NCBI RefSeq assembly: GCF_026625565.1
Contig: NZ_CP112998.1
Span: forward strand, 7,166,501 to 7,230,500
Length of the DNA stretch: 64,000 nucleotides
Direction: 5' to 3'
Origin: Dyadobacter pollutisoli
Lineage (GTDB): Bacteria > Bacteroidota > Bacteroidia > Cytophagales > Spirosomataceae
How positions within the stretch are numbered: the stretch's first letter is position 1; each line of letters begins with the position of its first letter. A program made the translations under genes and the position numbers. Shown here piece by piece: positions 35,336-43,807 of this stretch. The notes beneath the pieces are model-generated. The model searched no databases and was not told the origin of the DNA. It was given only the letters and a program-made list of their open reading frames with translations.

Positions 35336-36619
35336 ATGAAAATCGACCAGTATAAAATTGACCAGCATAACGACAGCCTGTTGTCGAAGCACAACAATCA
35401 ATTCATCTTTATAAAGGAACAACTAGGAGAGCAGGGAATTAATGCCAATGATGTGGTAAAAGCATTGGAAGCATTTCAGGTAGCTATTCCTAGCTGGGCA
35501 TTGGGTACAGGTGGAACCCGTTTTGGAAGATTTTCCGGCGGAGGCGAGCCTCGTTCATTGGAAGAAAAAGTAGAGGATGTAGGTCTGCTGCATGCATTGA
35601 ACCGGTCGAGCGGCTCCATTTCGTTGCACATTCCCTGGGACATCCCTCAGCAAGCAGAATCTATCATTAATCTGGCCACTTCGCTGGACTTGAAATTTGA
35701 TGCTGTTAATTCCAATACTTTCCAGGATCAGAAAAATCAGGAGCATTCATACAAATTCGGATCGCTGTCACACGTGGACCCGAAAGTGAGAAAGCAGGCT
35801 GTTGAGCATAACATTGAAGTGATCAAATATGGCAAGGATCTTGGTTCGAAAGCATTGTCGATCTGGCTATCAGATGGCTCATGCTTTCCAGGTCAGTCCA
35901 ATTTTGTGAAGTCTTTTCAAAATACATTGGAGTCGTTGCAGGAAATTTATGCAGCATTGCCGGATGACTGGAAGGTATATGTGGAATACAAAGCCTACGA
36001 GCCGAATTTCTATTCTACCGTCATTCAGGATTGGGGTAGCTCATTACTTTTCTGCCAGAAACTAGGCCCGAAAGCCGACGTGCTGGTGGATCTGGGACAC
36101 CATTTGCCTAATGCGAACATTGAGCAGATCGTTGCTACATTAATGATGGAAGGCCGCCTCGCTGGTTTTCACTTCAATGACTCCAAATATGGCGACGATG
36201 ACCTTACCGTAGGAAGTATCCGTCCTTATATGTTGTTCCTCATCTTTGTTGAACTCGTGGAGGGAATGAAGCGTGCGAACAGAGCAAGCGATACTTATGC
36301 CTGGATGATCGATGCGAGCCATAATGTAAAAGATCCGCTGGAAGATTTGCTGCAATCCGTAGAAGCCATCCTGCTTTCTTACGCACAGGCTTTGATTGTG
36401 GATCGTAAAAAACTGGAACTGGCAAGAAGTCAGAATGATGTGGTACTAGCTCAGCAAATCCTGCAAAATGCATTCAGAACTGATGTTCGCCCGCTGGTAC
36501 GCGAGTCCATGCGCCTGAGCGGAGGCGCCATTGATCCGATTGGCTTATTCAGAAACCTCAGCGTTCGGTCGGAATTAATGAACGAACGTGGTAAGGTGAC
36601 GGTTGCTACAGGTCTTTAA
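35336..36619 (+). CDS. rhaI: L-rhamnose isomerase, RhaI type (TIM-barrel sugar isomerase)
   Basis: 427 residues; RhaI proteins are about 420-430. Interconverts L-rhamnose and L-rhamnulose with divalent metal. Visible blocks: VAIPSWALGTGGTRFGRF, ISLHIPWDIPQ, VYVEYKAYEP (metal-binding Glu), DLGHHLPNANIEQIVA and GFHFNDSKYGDDDLTVGSI (metal/substrate Asp and His). It is unlike classical E. coli RhaA. Its start is preceded by a perfect hairpin with T5, so expression may be separate from or attenuated relative to the aldolase gene. It converges with the GntR regulator over a palindromic repeat. Confidence 0.9.
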   Translation: MKIDQYKIDQHNDSLLSKHNNQFIFIKEQLGEQGINANDVVKALEAFQVAIPSWALGTGGTRFGRFSGGGEPRSLEEKVEDVGLLHALNRSSGSISLHIPWDIPQQAESIINLATSLDLKFDAVNSNTFQDQKNQEHSYKFGSLSHVDPKVRKQAVEHNIEVIKYGKDLGSKALSIWLSDGSCFPGQSNFVKSFQNTLESLQEIYAALPDDWKVYVEYKAYEPNFYSTVIQDWGSSLLFCQKLGPKADVLVDLGHHLPNANIEQIVATLMMEGRLAGFHFNDSKYGDDDLTVGSIRPYMLFLIFVELVEGMKRANRASDTYAWMIDASHNVKDPLEDLLQSVEAILLSYAQALIVDRKKLELARSQNDVVLAQQILQNAFRTDVRPLVRESMRLSGGAIDPIGLFRNLSVRSELMNERGKVTVATGL

Positions 36620-36622
36620 CCT

Positions 36623-36686
36623 TTGTCAGCCTGAGCGGAGTGGAAGGCACATACGCACGTGCCTTCGATTCAGCTCAGGCTGACAA
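36623..36686. repeat. Large palindromic (REP-like) element between convergent genes
   Basis: Arms TTGTCAGCCTGAGC and GCTCAGGCTGACAA pair over 14 bases, an inner pair GGAAGGCAC / GTGCCTTC continues the stem after a bulge, and an 8-base loop closes it. It fills the gap between the isomerase stop and the GntR stop. It could act as a bidirectional terminator. The CCTGAGCGGAGTGGAAGG core resembles interspersed repeats I recall from Bacteroidota genomes, so it may be a repeated element. Confidence 0.75.
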
Positions 36687-36694
36687 GTACATCT

Positions 36695-37714
36695 TTAAAG
36701 TGACTTCCTCCTGATCAACGTAAACGGATTTTTAATGATTGCCCTTCTGTTTTCCCTGATCAGTTCCGCCGCCGTTTTCCCCATTTGCTCATGGTCGGTG
36801 GATATCGTCGTGATACCGTCCAGCAGGATTTCTTTTAGTGGCGTTTCATTGTAGGAGATAATTCCAATGTCTTTTCCAATCGTCAATTGCTGCTCCCTGC
36901 ATCTTTTGATCAGGTTTACCAGGTCATTTTCTTCAATTACTACATAAGCAGTATCCTTGACAGCCGTACTGTTTTCGTGAAAATCATACATAATTTCATG
37001 CTCGAACTCATGCTGAATGCAGAAGATCCGGAAGCCTTTGATAATCTCTTTGGGATAACGGATAATGGTCGGGAAAATCAGTATCAGCTTCTTATATACC
37101 TTCAATAAATCCACTGCCTCATTCAATGCGGAAACAATGTCTTTCTCAAAATTCTGGAAGACAGATGAATGTTTCTTGCTGTTAAATTCAATGTCCTTGT
37201 CCAGTAGGATCAGTTTTTCCGGTGGGATCATTTTTAACACTTCAATGGCCTCCTCAGCTTTTTCGTAAAAGTGAGGCATGATCACATAATAATCGTATTC
37301 GCCCAGACTGTTCTTGATTAGGTTTTTGAAAATATTGGTATTAGAGTGGTGAATGTGCAGATCCACATTCACATTTCGGCCGATGTTCTCAACGAACGCA
37401 TTGTAGATCTGTTTTTTATAATTACTTATCTTGTTAAAGACCAAAAGTATCCGCAAGGAAGTTTCAATGTCGACGCGATTGATGAAATAACCTTTCCCCC
37501 GCACGGAAATCAGGACACCGTCTTTGATCAAATGTTTATAGGCTTTTTCGACCGTGTCCCGCGAGAGCAGGTATTCTTCACTGAGCTGGTTAATGGATGG
37601 AATTTTGTCGCCTCTTTTCAATTTACCCTTGCTAATCGCCTGTAGAAGCGATTTTATGATCTGCATGTACTTAGGTGCACTCTCCTTAAATTCTATGTCA
37701 AACTGTATTTCCAT
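36695..37714 (-). CDS. GntR-family transcriptional regulator with sugar-sensing domain
   Basis: 339 residues. N-terminal winged helix (about 10-78): KYMQIIKSLLQAISKGKLKRGDKIPSINQLSEEYLLSRDTVEKAY-type helices ending VRGKGYFI. The C-terminal domain (about 90-330) looks like a periplasmic-binding-protein/LacI-type sensor (DVDLHIHHSNTN, YYVIMPHF, IGIISYNETPLKEILLDGITTIS). This combination is common in Bacteroidota sugar regulators. Its place next to the rhamnose genes suggests it senses rhamnose or an intermediate and controls them; not proven by a visible operator. Confidence 0.87.
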   Translation of the reverse strand: MEIQFDIEFKESAPKYMQIIKSLLQAISKGKLKRGDKIPSINQLSEEYLLSRDTVEKAYKHLIKDGVLISVRGKGYFINRVDIETSLRILLVFNKISNYKKQIYNAFVENIGRNVNVDLHIHHSNTNIFKNLIKNSLGEYDYYVIMPHFYEKAEEAIEVLKMIPPEKLILLDKDIEFNSKKHSSVFQNFEKDIVSALNEAVDLLKVYKKLILIFPTIIRYPKEIIKGFRIFCIQHEFEHEIMYDFHENSTAVKDTAYVVIEENDLVNLIKRCREQQLTIGKDIGIISYNETPLKEILLDGITTISTDHEQMGKTAAELIRENRRAIIKNPFTLIRRKSL

Positions 37715-37793
37715 TCAATGTACCGGTTTAGGACTAAGCTAAAATAATGCTTTTTTCTGCGGATAAACAGGAAAAATATGGGTGTTACAAACA

Positions 37794-37836
37794 AAAACAA
37801 CCCGGTAAGGATTACTACTATCCTTCCGGGTTGTTT
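37794..37836 (-). terminator. Intrinsic terminator of the DUF6600 gene
   Basis: Stem CAAAACAACCCGG-AAGGAT / ATCCTT-CCGGGTTGTTTTTG read on the minus strand with a 7-base loop, directly after the DUF6600 stop and ending in a T-rich stretch. Strong pairing. Confidence 0.8.
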
Positions 37837-37854
37837 TGAGTTCAAAATCTGAAT

Positions 37855-39150
37855 TTATCTGGGCGAACGACTGCTTCTTTCACTTGCCCCACGGCCACCT
37901 CGGTCCTGATTTTCTTGTGAAGATCTGTTGTTTTGAGAATTGCCACGGGATTCCTGCTGGCTTCTTTCCGGAGCTCTTCTTTCCACACGTTCAGCTCGCG
38001 GCGCCTCGTAAGAACCTCTGTCACGGCCAGGATTTGCCTGTTCCACCGAGCGATTTGACCGATTGTTTCTCTCCGGTTCGTAGGTCGGTACGCTCGATTC
38101 TCTGCTGCGTTCAGGCTGGCGGGGAGCTTCATACCTGTTGTTCCGGTTGTCGGAAGGTGATGGTTGCGCAGCATCCCTGTTACGGTTGAAACGGTTGTTG
38201 TCCCGATCTTCCGAAGCGTTCCGTTGAGCATCACGCGAACGTTCATTCGAGGGATTATCTCTTCTGAAATTGTCATTAGAATTATCACCAATCCGTCCAT
38301 TACTGTTGCGATCGTTTCGTTCGCGGTTGCTGTTATAGTCAGCATTACCTCTGCCGCGGTCCGGTCCTGCGTCAATCACTGAGCCACGACGGGTTGGCTC
38401 ATCTCTTCTACCATTGTCACGGGAATCATAACGGTCATTTCCACGACCTGACTCGGCAACTATGACTCTTCCGCGGCCTCTCGGGCTGGCATCTATGGTA
38501 CGGACCGGAACGCTTCTCCTGGTCACTCGCTCGATTTCATCACGTCTCGGGCCGTATACATAGGTGCGGTTATTGCTGCGATAGTAGTTATTCACGATCA
38601 CAGTTTGATTATATACATGCGTTACACGGCCACGCGGTGCGCAGTAGTTATGCCAGCGCGGGCTTGTAATGTAACGTTGCGGTACAAACACCCACCAGAA
38701 TGAGGGAATGTTGATAGATACATTGATGTTAACGCCAGGTCCCAGCGGGGCCCATCCGTAATATCCGCCACCGGTACGCCAGTTTACCCAGGCAGGCCCC
38801 CATTCGTAATCCGGTACCCAAAACCAGCCATTGTAATCATCATATGACCACCGGCCATAGTGGAAAGGAGCCCAGCCCCAGTCGTAATCCGATACCCAGG
38901 TGTTTCCGTATTCTGTTACTTCCCAATAGCCATTGGTAGAATATGGCTGGAAACCATTGGAAACGTCGGGGATCCAAACCGAACCATATTGCGGGTTACG
39001 GACCCACCTTCCGTAAGGAGCCAATTCATTATAAAATGTCTGGAAGGAAATGCTAATGCCGGGCTGCGCCTGGGCTTTATTGTAAATCGAAACACCGGAA
39101 AGCATTAAAAAGAACAAGCCGAGTATCCGAACTGTACGCATGGTGTTCAT
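37855..39150 (-). CDS. DUF6600-type exported protein with long Arg/Asn-rich tail
   Basis: 431 residues. Signal peptide (VRILGLFFLMLSGVSIYNKAQA). Residues ~30-150 carry repeated W-P/W-V blocks (YGRWVRNPQYGSVWIPD, WVSDYDWGWAPFHYGRW, YNGWFWVPDYEWGPAWVNWR, GYYGWAPLGPG), the hallmark of DUF6600. From about 200 to the end the protein is highly charged, rich in R, N, D, S, E and probably disordered. Its function is unknown; the tail might bind nucleic acid or polysaccharide. It is followed by a strong terminator and is a single-gene unit. Confidence 0.85.
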   Translation of the reverse strand: MNTMRTVRILGLFFLMLSGVSIYNKAQAQPGISISFQTFYNELAPYGRWVRNPQYGSVWIPDVSNGFQPYSTNGYWEVTEYGNTWVSDYDWGWAPFHYGRWSYDDYNGWFWVPDYEWGPAWVNWRTGGGYYGWAPLGPGVNINVSINIPSFWWVFVPQRYITSPRWHNYCAPRGRVTHVYNQTVIVNNYYRSNNRTYVYGPRRDEIERVTRRSVPVRTIDASPRGRGRVIVAESGRGNDRYDSRDNGRRDEPTRRGSVIDAGPDRGRGNADYNSNRERNDRNSNGRIGDNSNDNFRRDNPSNERSRDAQRNASEDRDNNRFNRNRDAAQPSPSDNRNNRYEAPRQPERSRESSVPTYEPERNNRSNRSVEQANPGRDRGSYEAPRAERVERRAPERSQQESRGNSQNNRSSQENQDRGGRGASERSSRSPR

Positions 39151-39268
39151 GACCTATATGATTAAATTGTTTTCTGTTTTTAAAAATCGTTTATTGGACA
39201 TAACTTTTTAATGTAGGTTTAAGGACATTATCTGACATTAACAGGTGTTAACAAAATTTTAAAAAATC

Positions 39269-39676
39269 ATGATCAATCCTGAAATCCTGCATAATGAACT
39301 GGTTTTCCAGACAGCCCGCAGCGGTGGCGCAGGAGGGCAAAATGTCAATAAAGTAGAAACCAAAGTAGAGCTGAGATTTGATGTTGATAAGTCACAAGTC
39401 TTGACGGATGAGCAAAAGCAGGTCATTGCCGAAAAGCTATCCGGCAAGTTAACGAATGACAAAGTGCTGGTATTATACCACCAGACCGAGCGGTCGCAGC
39501 TGGCTAATAAGGATAAAGTAATTGCAAAGTTCGATCAGCTTATCCGTCAGGCATTTACCGTTCCGAAACGTCGCAAGGCTACCCGTCCTACATTGGCGTC
39601 GAAGCTGGAAAGATTACAATCCAAACAGCGTAATGCGACCATCAAATCATTGCGGCGGAAAACTTTTGAAGACTAA
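39269..39676 (+). CDS. arfB: Alternative ribosome-rescue factor (peptidyl-tRNA hydrolase ArfB)
   Basis: 135 residues. The release-factor catalytic motif GGQ sits in ARSGGAGGQNVNKVETKVEL at about residues 17-25, and the C-terminus is a basic tail (KRRKATRPTLASKLERLQSKQRNATIKSLRRK) that in ArfB/YaeJ enters the mRNA channel of stalled ribosomes. No codon-recognition domains are present, which separates it from RF1/RF2. It releases peptides from ribosomes stuck on non-stop mRNA. It lies 30 bases before an MFS transporter gene. Confidence 0.93.
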   Translation: MINPEILHNELVFQTARSGGAGGQNVNKVETKVELRFDVDKSQVLTDEQKQVIAEKLSGKLTNDKVLVLYHQTERSQLANKDKVIAKFDQLIRQAFTVPKRRKATRPTLASKLERLQSKQRNATIKSLRRKTFED

Positions 39677-39706
39677 TTCAACTCTTGCTGATTCATTTTA
39701 ATAAAT

Positions 39707-40948
39707 ATGATTGCTGCCACTCCTGCTCAACCCAAATTAAGTGCTGTTCTCACGCTCCCTGTGATCGTCGCCTCTCTTGGCTACTTTGTGGATGTCTATG
39801 ACCTGCTGCTTTTCAACATTGTAAGGGTACCGAGTTTAAAAGATCTCGGACTTTCGGAAGAGGAAATTTCGCAGATTGGGGCAAATATTTATAACTGGCA
39901 GCAGGCAGGTTTACTGATAGGAGGCTTTATGTGGGGTATTTTGGGTGACAAAATGGGCCGGCGGTCGGTATTGTTCGGCTCCATTCTCACTTATTCACTG
40001 GCCAACATTGCATGTGGTTTTGCTAATAATGTAGAGGTTTATTCAATTTTAAGGTTCATCGCAGGCCTGGGGCTGGCAGGAGAGCTAGGTGCGGGAATCA
40101 CATTGATAGCCGAAATTCTTCCCAAAGAACTAAGAGGTTATGGGGCATCCGTGATGGCGAGTGTGGGACTGGCTGGTGCTATCGCTGCTTTTTTCGCCGT
40201 AAAACTCACCGATTGGCGGGTTGCCTACTTCATTGGCGGAGGTATGGGAGTGATCCTGCTGATATTACGAGTCAATGTTTTGGAATCCATTGTTTTTAAT
40301 AAAAGTCTTGAAAAACGCGGTGCAAAATCAGTACCGTGGTGGACGATCTTTACCAGCTGGTCGCGGTTTGTCCGCTACATTCGCTGTATGGGCATTGGCT
40401 TGCCGACTTACATGGTGATCGGTATTTATTCCACATTCGGTAATGAGTTTGCCAAAGCGTTGGGGATCGCAGGCGATGTGCAGGCGAGCAGCTGCGTGCT
40501 ATATACATACATAGGTGTGGTCACGGGCGACTTTTTTAGCGGCATTCTCAGTCAATGGCTCAGGTCGAGGCGAAAAGCCATTTTGTTAATGATAAGTATG
40601 ACGCTTGCCGGGGTAGTGTGGCTTTTATATGGTGGGATCAATTCTGCTACTATACTTTACATTTGTTATGTCTGGCTCGGTTTCTCGATCGGCTACATTG
40701 CGATGTTCCTGACCACCACTGCCGAGCAATTCGGGACGAATCTGAGGGCAACCGTCACTACCTCAGTTGCTAACAATGTGAGAGCGACGGTGCTGCTGAC
40801 ATTACCATTGTTCCAATTGTTGAAACCCGGAAACGGAGTCCTTCAATCCGGTGCGATTGTAGGGGCGATCTGTTTTTCGCTGGCGCTTTTATCCCTTTGG
40901 AAAATGGAGGAAACTTATGGAAAAGAGCTGGATTACGAGGAATCCTAG
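39707..40948 (+). CDS. MFS transporter
   Basis: 413 residues with twelve predicted helices. The MFS signature is GILGDKMGRRSVLFGS between helices 2 and 3, and the first helix has GYFVDVYDLLLFNIVR with acidic residues typical of the sugar/metabolite:H+ symporter group. The central loop is short. It follows arfB by 30 bases and may be co-transcribed. The substrate is unknown; a metabolite or organic acid is only a guess from family resemblance. Confidence 0.87.
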   Translation: MIAATPAQPKLSAVLTLPVIVASLGYFVDVYDLLLFNIVRVPSLKDLGLSEEEISQIGANIYNWQQAGLLIGGFMWGILGDKMGRRSVLFGSILTYSLANIACGFANNVEVYSILRFIAGLGLAGELGAGITLIAEILPKELRGYGASVMASVGLAGAIAAFFAVKLTDWRVAYFIGGGMGVILLILRVNVLESIVFNKSLEKRGAKSVPWWTIFTSWSRFVRYIRCMGIGLPTYMVIGIYSTFGNEFAKALGIAGDVQASSCVLYTYIGVVTGDFFSGILSQWLRSRRKAILLMISMTLAGVVWLLYGGINSATILYICYVWLGFSIGYIAMFLTTTAEQFGTNLRATVTTSVANNVRATVLLTLPLFQLLKPGNGVLQSGAIVGAICFSLALLSLWKMEETYGKELDYEES

Positions 40949-40959
40949 CACGTTAATCT

Positions 40960-41325
40960 CTATTCTGTTATTCCAAAAATCAGTTTGTCGGGAGTAGGGT
41001 ATTCAAGCAGTTTAGAGAAATCCGTTTTCCAGAAATCGAGATCCAGGAGGTGATTGTCGTTGTCTTTGGTTAGTGTGATCACCACGGGAACATCGTCAAT
41101 GTCAATGTACTCGACCTGAATGAGGTCGCCTTCATAGCCATCCACGTTCCCACCGAGGCTGATACTGCCCATTTTACCACCTTCATATTCGTCGACATTT
41201 TCGTTGACCGGAAAATCCGCAGGATTCAGGTTCAGTTTTTCAAGAAGAAAATGTACCAGGTCAATTTCATTTTGCCTGATCGGCCGTATGTTGCCCATTG
41301 TGATAATGAATTCGTTTTTGATCAA
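40960..41325 (-). CDS. Small protein of unknown function (DUF6984-like)
   Basis: 121 residues; an alternative ATG at 41298 would give the more natural start MGNIRPIRQNE. No signal peptide or membrane helix. The opening RPIRQNEIDLVHFLLEKL resembles small immunity/knot-type proteins grouped as DUF6984, but this is from memory. It is acidic, with repeated glycine-tyrosine blocks (VDEYEGGKMGS, GGNVDGYEGD). It converges with the MFS gene, 11 bases away, and lies downstream of the AAA/DUF4143 ATPase gene on the same strand. Role unknown. Confidence 0.65.
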   Translation of the reverse strand: MIKNEFIITMGNIRPIRQNEIDLVHFLLEKLNLNPADFPVNENVDEYEGGKMGSISLGGNVDGYEGDLIQVEYIDIDDVPVVITLTKDNDNHLLDLDFWKTDFSKLLEYPTPDKLIFGITE

Positions 41326-41350
41326 AACTTAACAATATTCGCGGTATTCG

Positions 41351-42532
41351 TCAATACACTGCTCCACCCCATATAAAATCTTTGAACCCGCCGTAATTGG
41401 GATGACGACCTATCAAAGCAACGTCATTGATCTGCAAAATTTTGGCTCTGTCCGTTAGCGTTGATAAATCTTGCGGTGTACAGGTTTCTTTCACTTCAAT
41501 GGCCTTTTCTCTGTTTAAAATAAAGTCTATTTCCGTTCCCGAGCTTCTCTCAAAATAATTGACCGAGCCTATTTTCCCTAGTTGATTGGCAACTGCGTTT
41601 TCAAACACCGCTCCGCTACTTACTTTGCTCAGGACCTGCAAAAGGCCAGTATCGGCAAAATAGAACTTGGGCTGCTTGGTCAATTCCTTGTCAATTCCGT
41701 TCGTAAAAGGTTTTACGACCTGGATAAAATACGTGTATTCCAGCAAGTGCATATAGTCTTTGATTTTATTTCTATTGATGCCAATGATGCTGGCTATTTT
41801 GGAGTAATCTATCCTGCTGCCTACTCTGGCCGCTAGCAATTGTATCAATTTATAAAGCGTGTCACTTACTGTAAAATCAGACAATAATTTAATGTCGAGT
41901 TCAATGTATGCATTCAGGACATCTTTTAGATAGTTGGTTTTTGATGCCTCGGAACCGGCAAGTACAACCTCCGGAAATCCTCCGAACTCCAAAAATTCTT
42001 CATAATATCCTTTCCAACGATCATAGAACGTGGGAAGGAAAGACTTTAACCGCTCTTTTTTCAGTGTAGCAACATCTTCCCCCTTAAACGCAAGAAACTC
42101 CTCGAAATCCAGAGGGAACATTTCAAATATCTGCTTTCTACCGGAAAGACTTTCTGAGAAATGGTTTTTCAGATAAAAGGAACTTGAACCGGTTACTATG
42201 AACTTAATGCCATAGGTGTCGTACAGGCTTTTAATAACACTTGTGCTGTTCGGTACCAGCTGTATTTCATCAAGAGCTAGCACAGCCGGTTGGTCCAGTT
42301 GTAAGCCTAAGGCGCTCAAACCTCGTTCGATATCATTATAGGAATCTTGATTGAATAAAACCCGGTTCTCAATGCGCTCAAAATCGAGATATAGCTTGTT
42401 CGTATGAGGTACGAGGGTTAGCAGGTGTTTGACGGTGGTTGATTTCCCAACTCGCCTCATACCCGTAATCACAGTCGCCTGCTTCTCCGTCAGGTGCTGT
42501 TGTAACTCGTTAAATGACTTTCTGTAATACAT
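41351..42532 (-). CDS. AAA-type ATPase with DUF4143 domain
   Basis: 393 residues from the ATG at 42532; an in-frame ATG at 42550 adds six. Walker A is GMRRVGKST, Walker B is LALDEIQL, and the sensor region is FIVTGSSSFYLKNHFSESLSGRK. The C-terminal half is DUF4143 (DYSKIASIIGINRNKIKDYMHLLEYTYFI, then FYFADTGLL and a restriction-like ERSSGTEIDFILN...AIEVKETC block). The last block looks like a PD-(D/E)xK nuclease-like core. These proteins are common, lineage-specific and of uncertain role, often moving horizontally. Confidence 0.88.
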   Translation of the reverse strand: MYYRKSFNELQQHLTEKQATVITGMRRVGKSTTVKHLLTLVPHTNKLYLDFERIENRVLFNQDSYNDIERGLSALGLQLDQPAVLALDEIQLVPNSTSVIKSLYDTYGIKFIVTGSSSFYLKNHFSESLSGRKQIFEMFPLDFEEFLAFKGEDVATLKKERLKSFLPTFYDRWKGYYEEFLEFGGFPEVVLAGSEASKTNYLKDVLNAYIELDIKLLSDFTVSDTLYKLIQLLAARVGSRIDYSKIASIIGINRNKIKDYMHLLEYTYFIQVVKPFTNGIDKELTKQPKFYFADTGLLQVLSKVSSGAVFENAVANQLGKIGSVNYFERSSGTEIDFILNREKAIEVKETCTPQDLSTLTDRAKILQINDVALIGRHPNYGGFKDFIWGGAVY

Positions 42533-42647
42533 ATTCTGGATAATATGCACAAAAATAATGCATAAAAACCGATTATTTGCATTGTTTTAAAACAAAATAC
42601 CAGATAAATTGCATAGATTTTTACAATTTATCCGATTGGTAGCCGCT

Positions 42648-43679
42648 TTATGCCGCCGGTCGGTTACGCCATTGCTCGGCCTTCTTTCCCACAAACCAAA
42701 AGGAAAGAGCCAGTAATGCGAAGAAAAGTCCCTTATTGGTGCGGTCCCAGAAATACTCAAAGTAGCGGGTGTAGATATTTAAAAGAAAGAAAACCAGGCA
42801 CATGTCGCGCAATGTATCTTGTTTATTTTGAAATGCGTAAACCAGCATTAATATCAGTACAATCGTGAAACCCAATGCCCAGTACCAGAAATGGCTTTGT
42901 TTCAAGGCTTGCCAGCCCGTGAGGTCATCATAATTTCCGAACATGGACAACGTCCAGGCTGCGATCAGAAACAATAACAGCCCGATCGTGTAGGTAACTT
43001 CTGCCAGATATTCCAATGATTTTACCCGGTCCATTACCCACGAGAATGCCCAAACGATCAGTCCGAACAAGGTCATTCTCAGCGGGTAATTCATGCCAAG
43101 GAACCGGAAACTGCCACCAGACCAAAAGTAGGTTTGAGCACCCCACCAGCCCGCCATCGAAATGATAGCAACTGTCCAAATCAGTGTGGAGCGGAGTAAA
43201 ACGGCAACGAAACCGTAAGCCAGAGTAGCGATAAGAAGCGGAATTGCGTAGTTGGAATTTTCACTTAGCACGCTTCTGGTCCAATAAGTAATGGCAATTG
43301 CGACCGTTAGAATGATGGTAATGTTGTAAACCTCATTGCTGATCCGTGCGTTTGGGGCCTTATTTTGCCGTCTTTTAGCAAAAAACACAAAAAGTGCCGC
43401 GATGAATGTGAAGCCGATACCCACGATATTCTCCGAAAAGCCCCATCTTTTTCTGAGCAACTCTATCCATTTTTCATCGATCACCAGTGCGCCAAAAGCC
43501 AGTAAGCCGCAGGAAATGGCGGAGATCAAAGCGTAGATTGCAATAGCGTCGACATTGGCGTTCCGCAACTGGTAGCTGTTCCGCAGTTCATGCGCCAGTT
43601 CCTTTGAAATTCTCGCATCTTCCTCCCAAGACTGTATCGCTTTATTGACGATATCAGCTTCCTTTTTATCTAACTCCAT
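42648..43679 (-). CDS. Polytopic membrane protein, DUF2157-like
   Basis: 343 residues. The soluble N-terminus (about 1-45, ADIVNKAIQSWEEDARISKELAHEL) is followed by nine or ten hydrophobic helices, many with Trp and Tyr (WTVAIISMAGWWGAQTYF, YFEYFWDRTNKGLFFALLALSFWF). This layout, a short helical head then stacked helices, is that of DUF2157 proteins of unknown function. No transport or enzyme motif seen. It stands alone between the ATPase and the PVC-type heme gene. Confidence 0.75.
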   Translation of the reverse strand: MELDKKEADIVNKAIQSWEEDARISKELAHELRNSYQLRNANVDAIAIYALISAISCGLLAFGALVIDEKWIELLRKRWGFSENIVGIGFTFIAALFVFFAKRRQNKAPNARISNEVYNITIILTVAIAITYWTRSVLSENSNYAIPLLIATLAYGFVAVLLRSTLIWTVAIISMAGWWGAQTYFWSGGSFRFLGMNYPLRMTLFGLIVWAFSWVMDRVKSLEYLAEVTYTIGLLLFLIAAWTLSMFGNYDDLTGWQALKQSHFWYWALGFTIVLILMLVYAFQNKQDTLRDMCLVFFLLNIYTRYFEYFWDRTNKGLFFALLALSFWFVGKKAEQWRNRPAA

Positions 43680-43773
43680 TCACCTATTTTAGTGTTGATG
43701 TATTTAAAAATCATGCCGATAACATACCGTTTTTATTCTCTTCAAGAGAACCTTTGGCACAATAAATGAAAAA

Positions 43774-43793
43774 GCCCGGAATTTCTTCCGGGC
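43774..43793 (-). terminator. Intrinsic terminator of the PVC-type heme gene
   Basis: GCCCGGAA / TTCCGGGC with a 4-base loop, followed on the minus strand by TTTTTC, 15 bases after the stop codon. Classic rho-independent shape. Confidence 0.85.
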
Positions 43794-43807
43794 CTGATCT
43801 GCATTTT

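Noticed and set aside
37842..38375. A 177-codon open frame on the minus strand inside the DUF6600 gene
   Set aside because: It is in another frame of a low-complexity Arg/Asn-rich coding region and has no family-like segment; the DUF6600 frame has a signal peptide and repeats.
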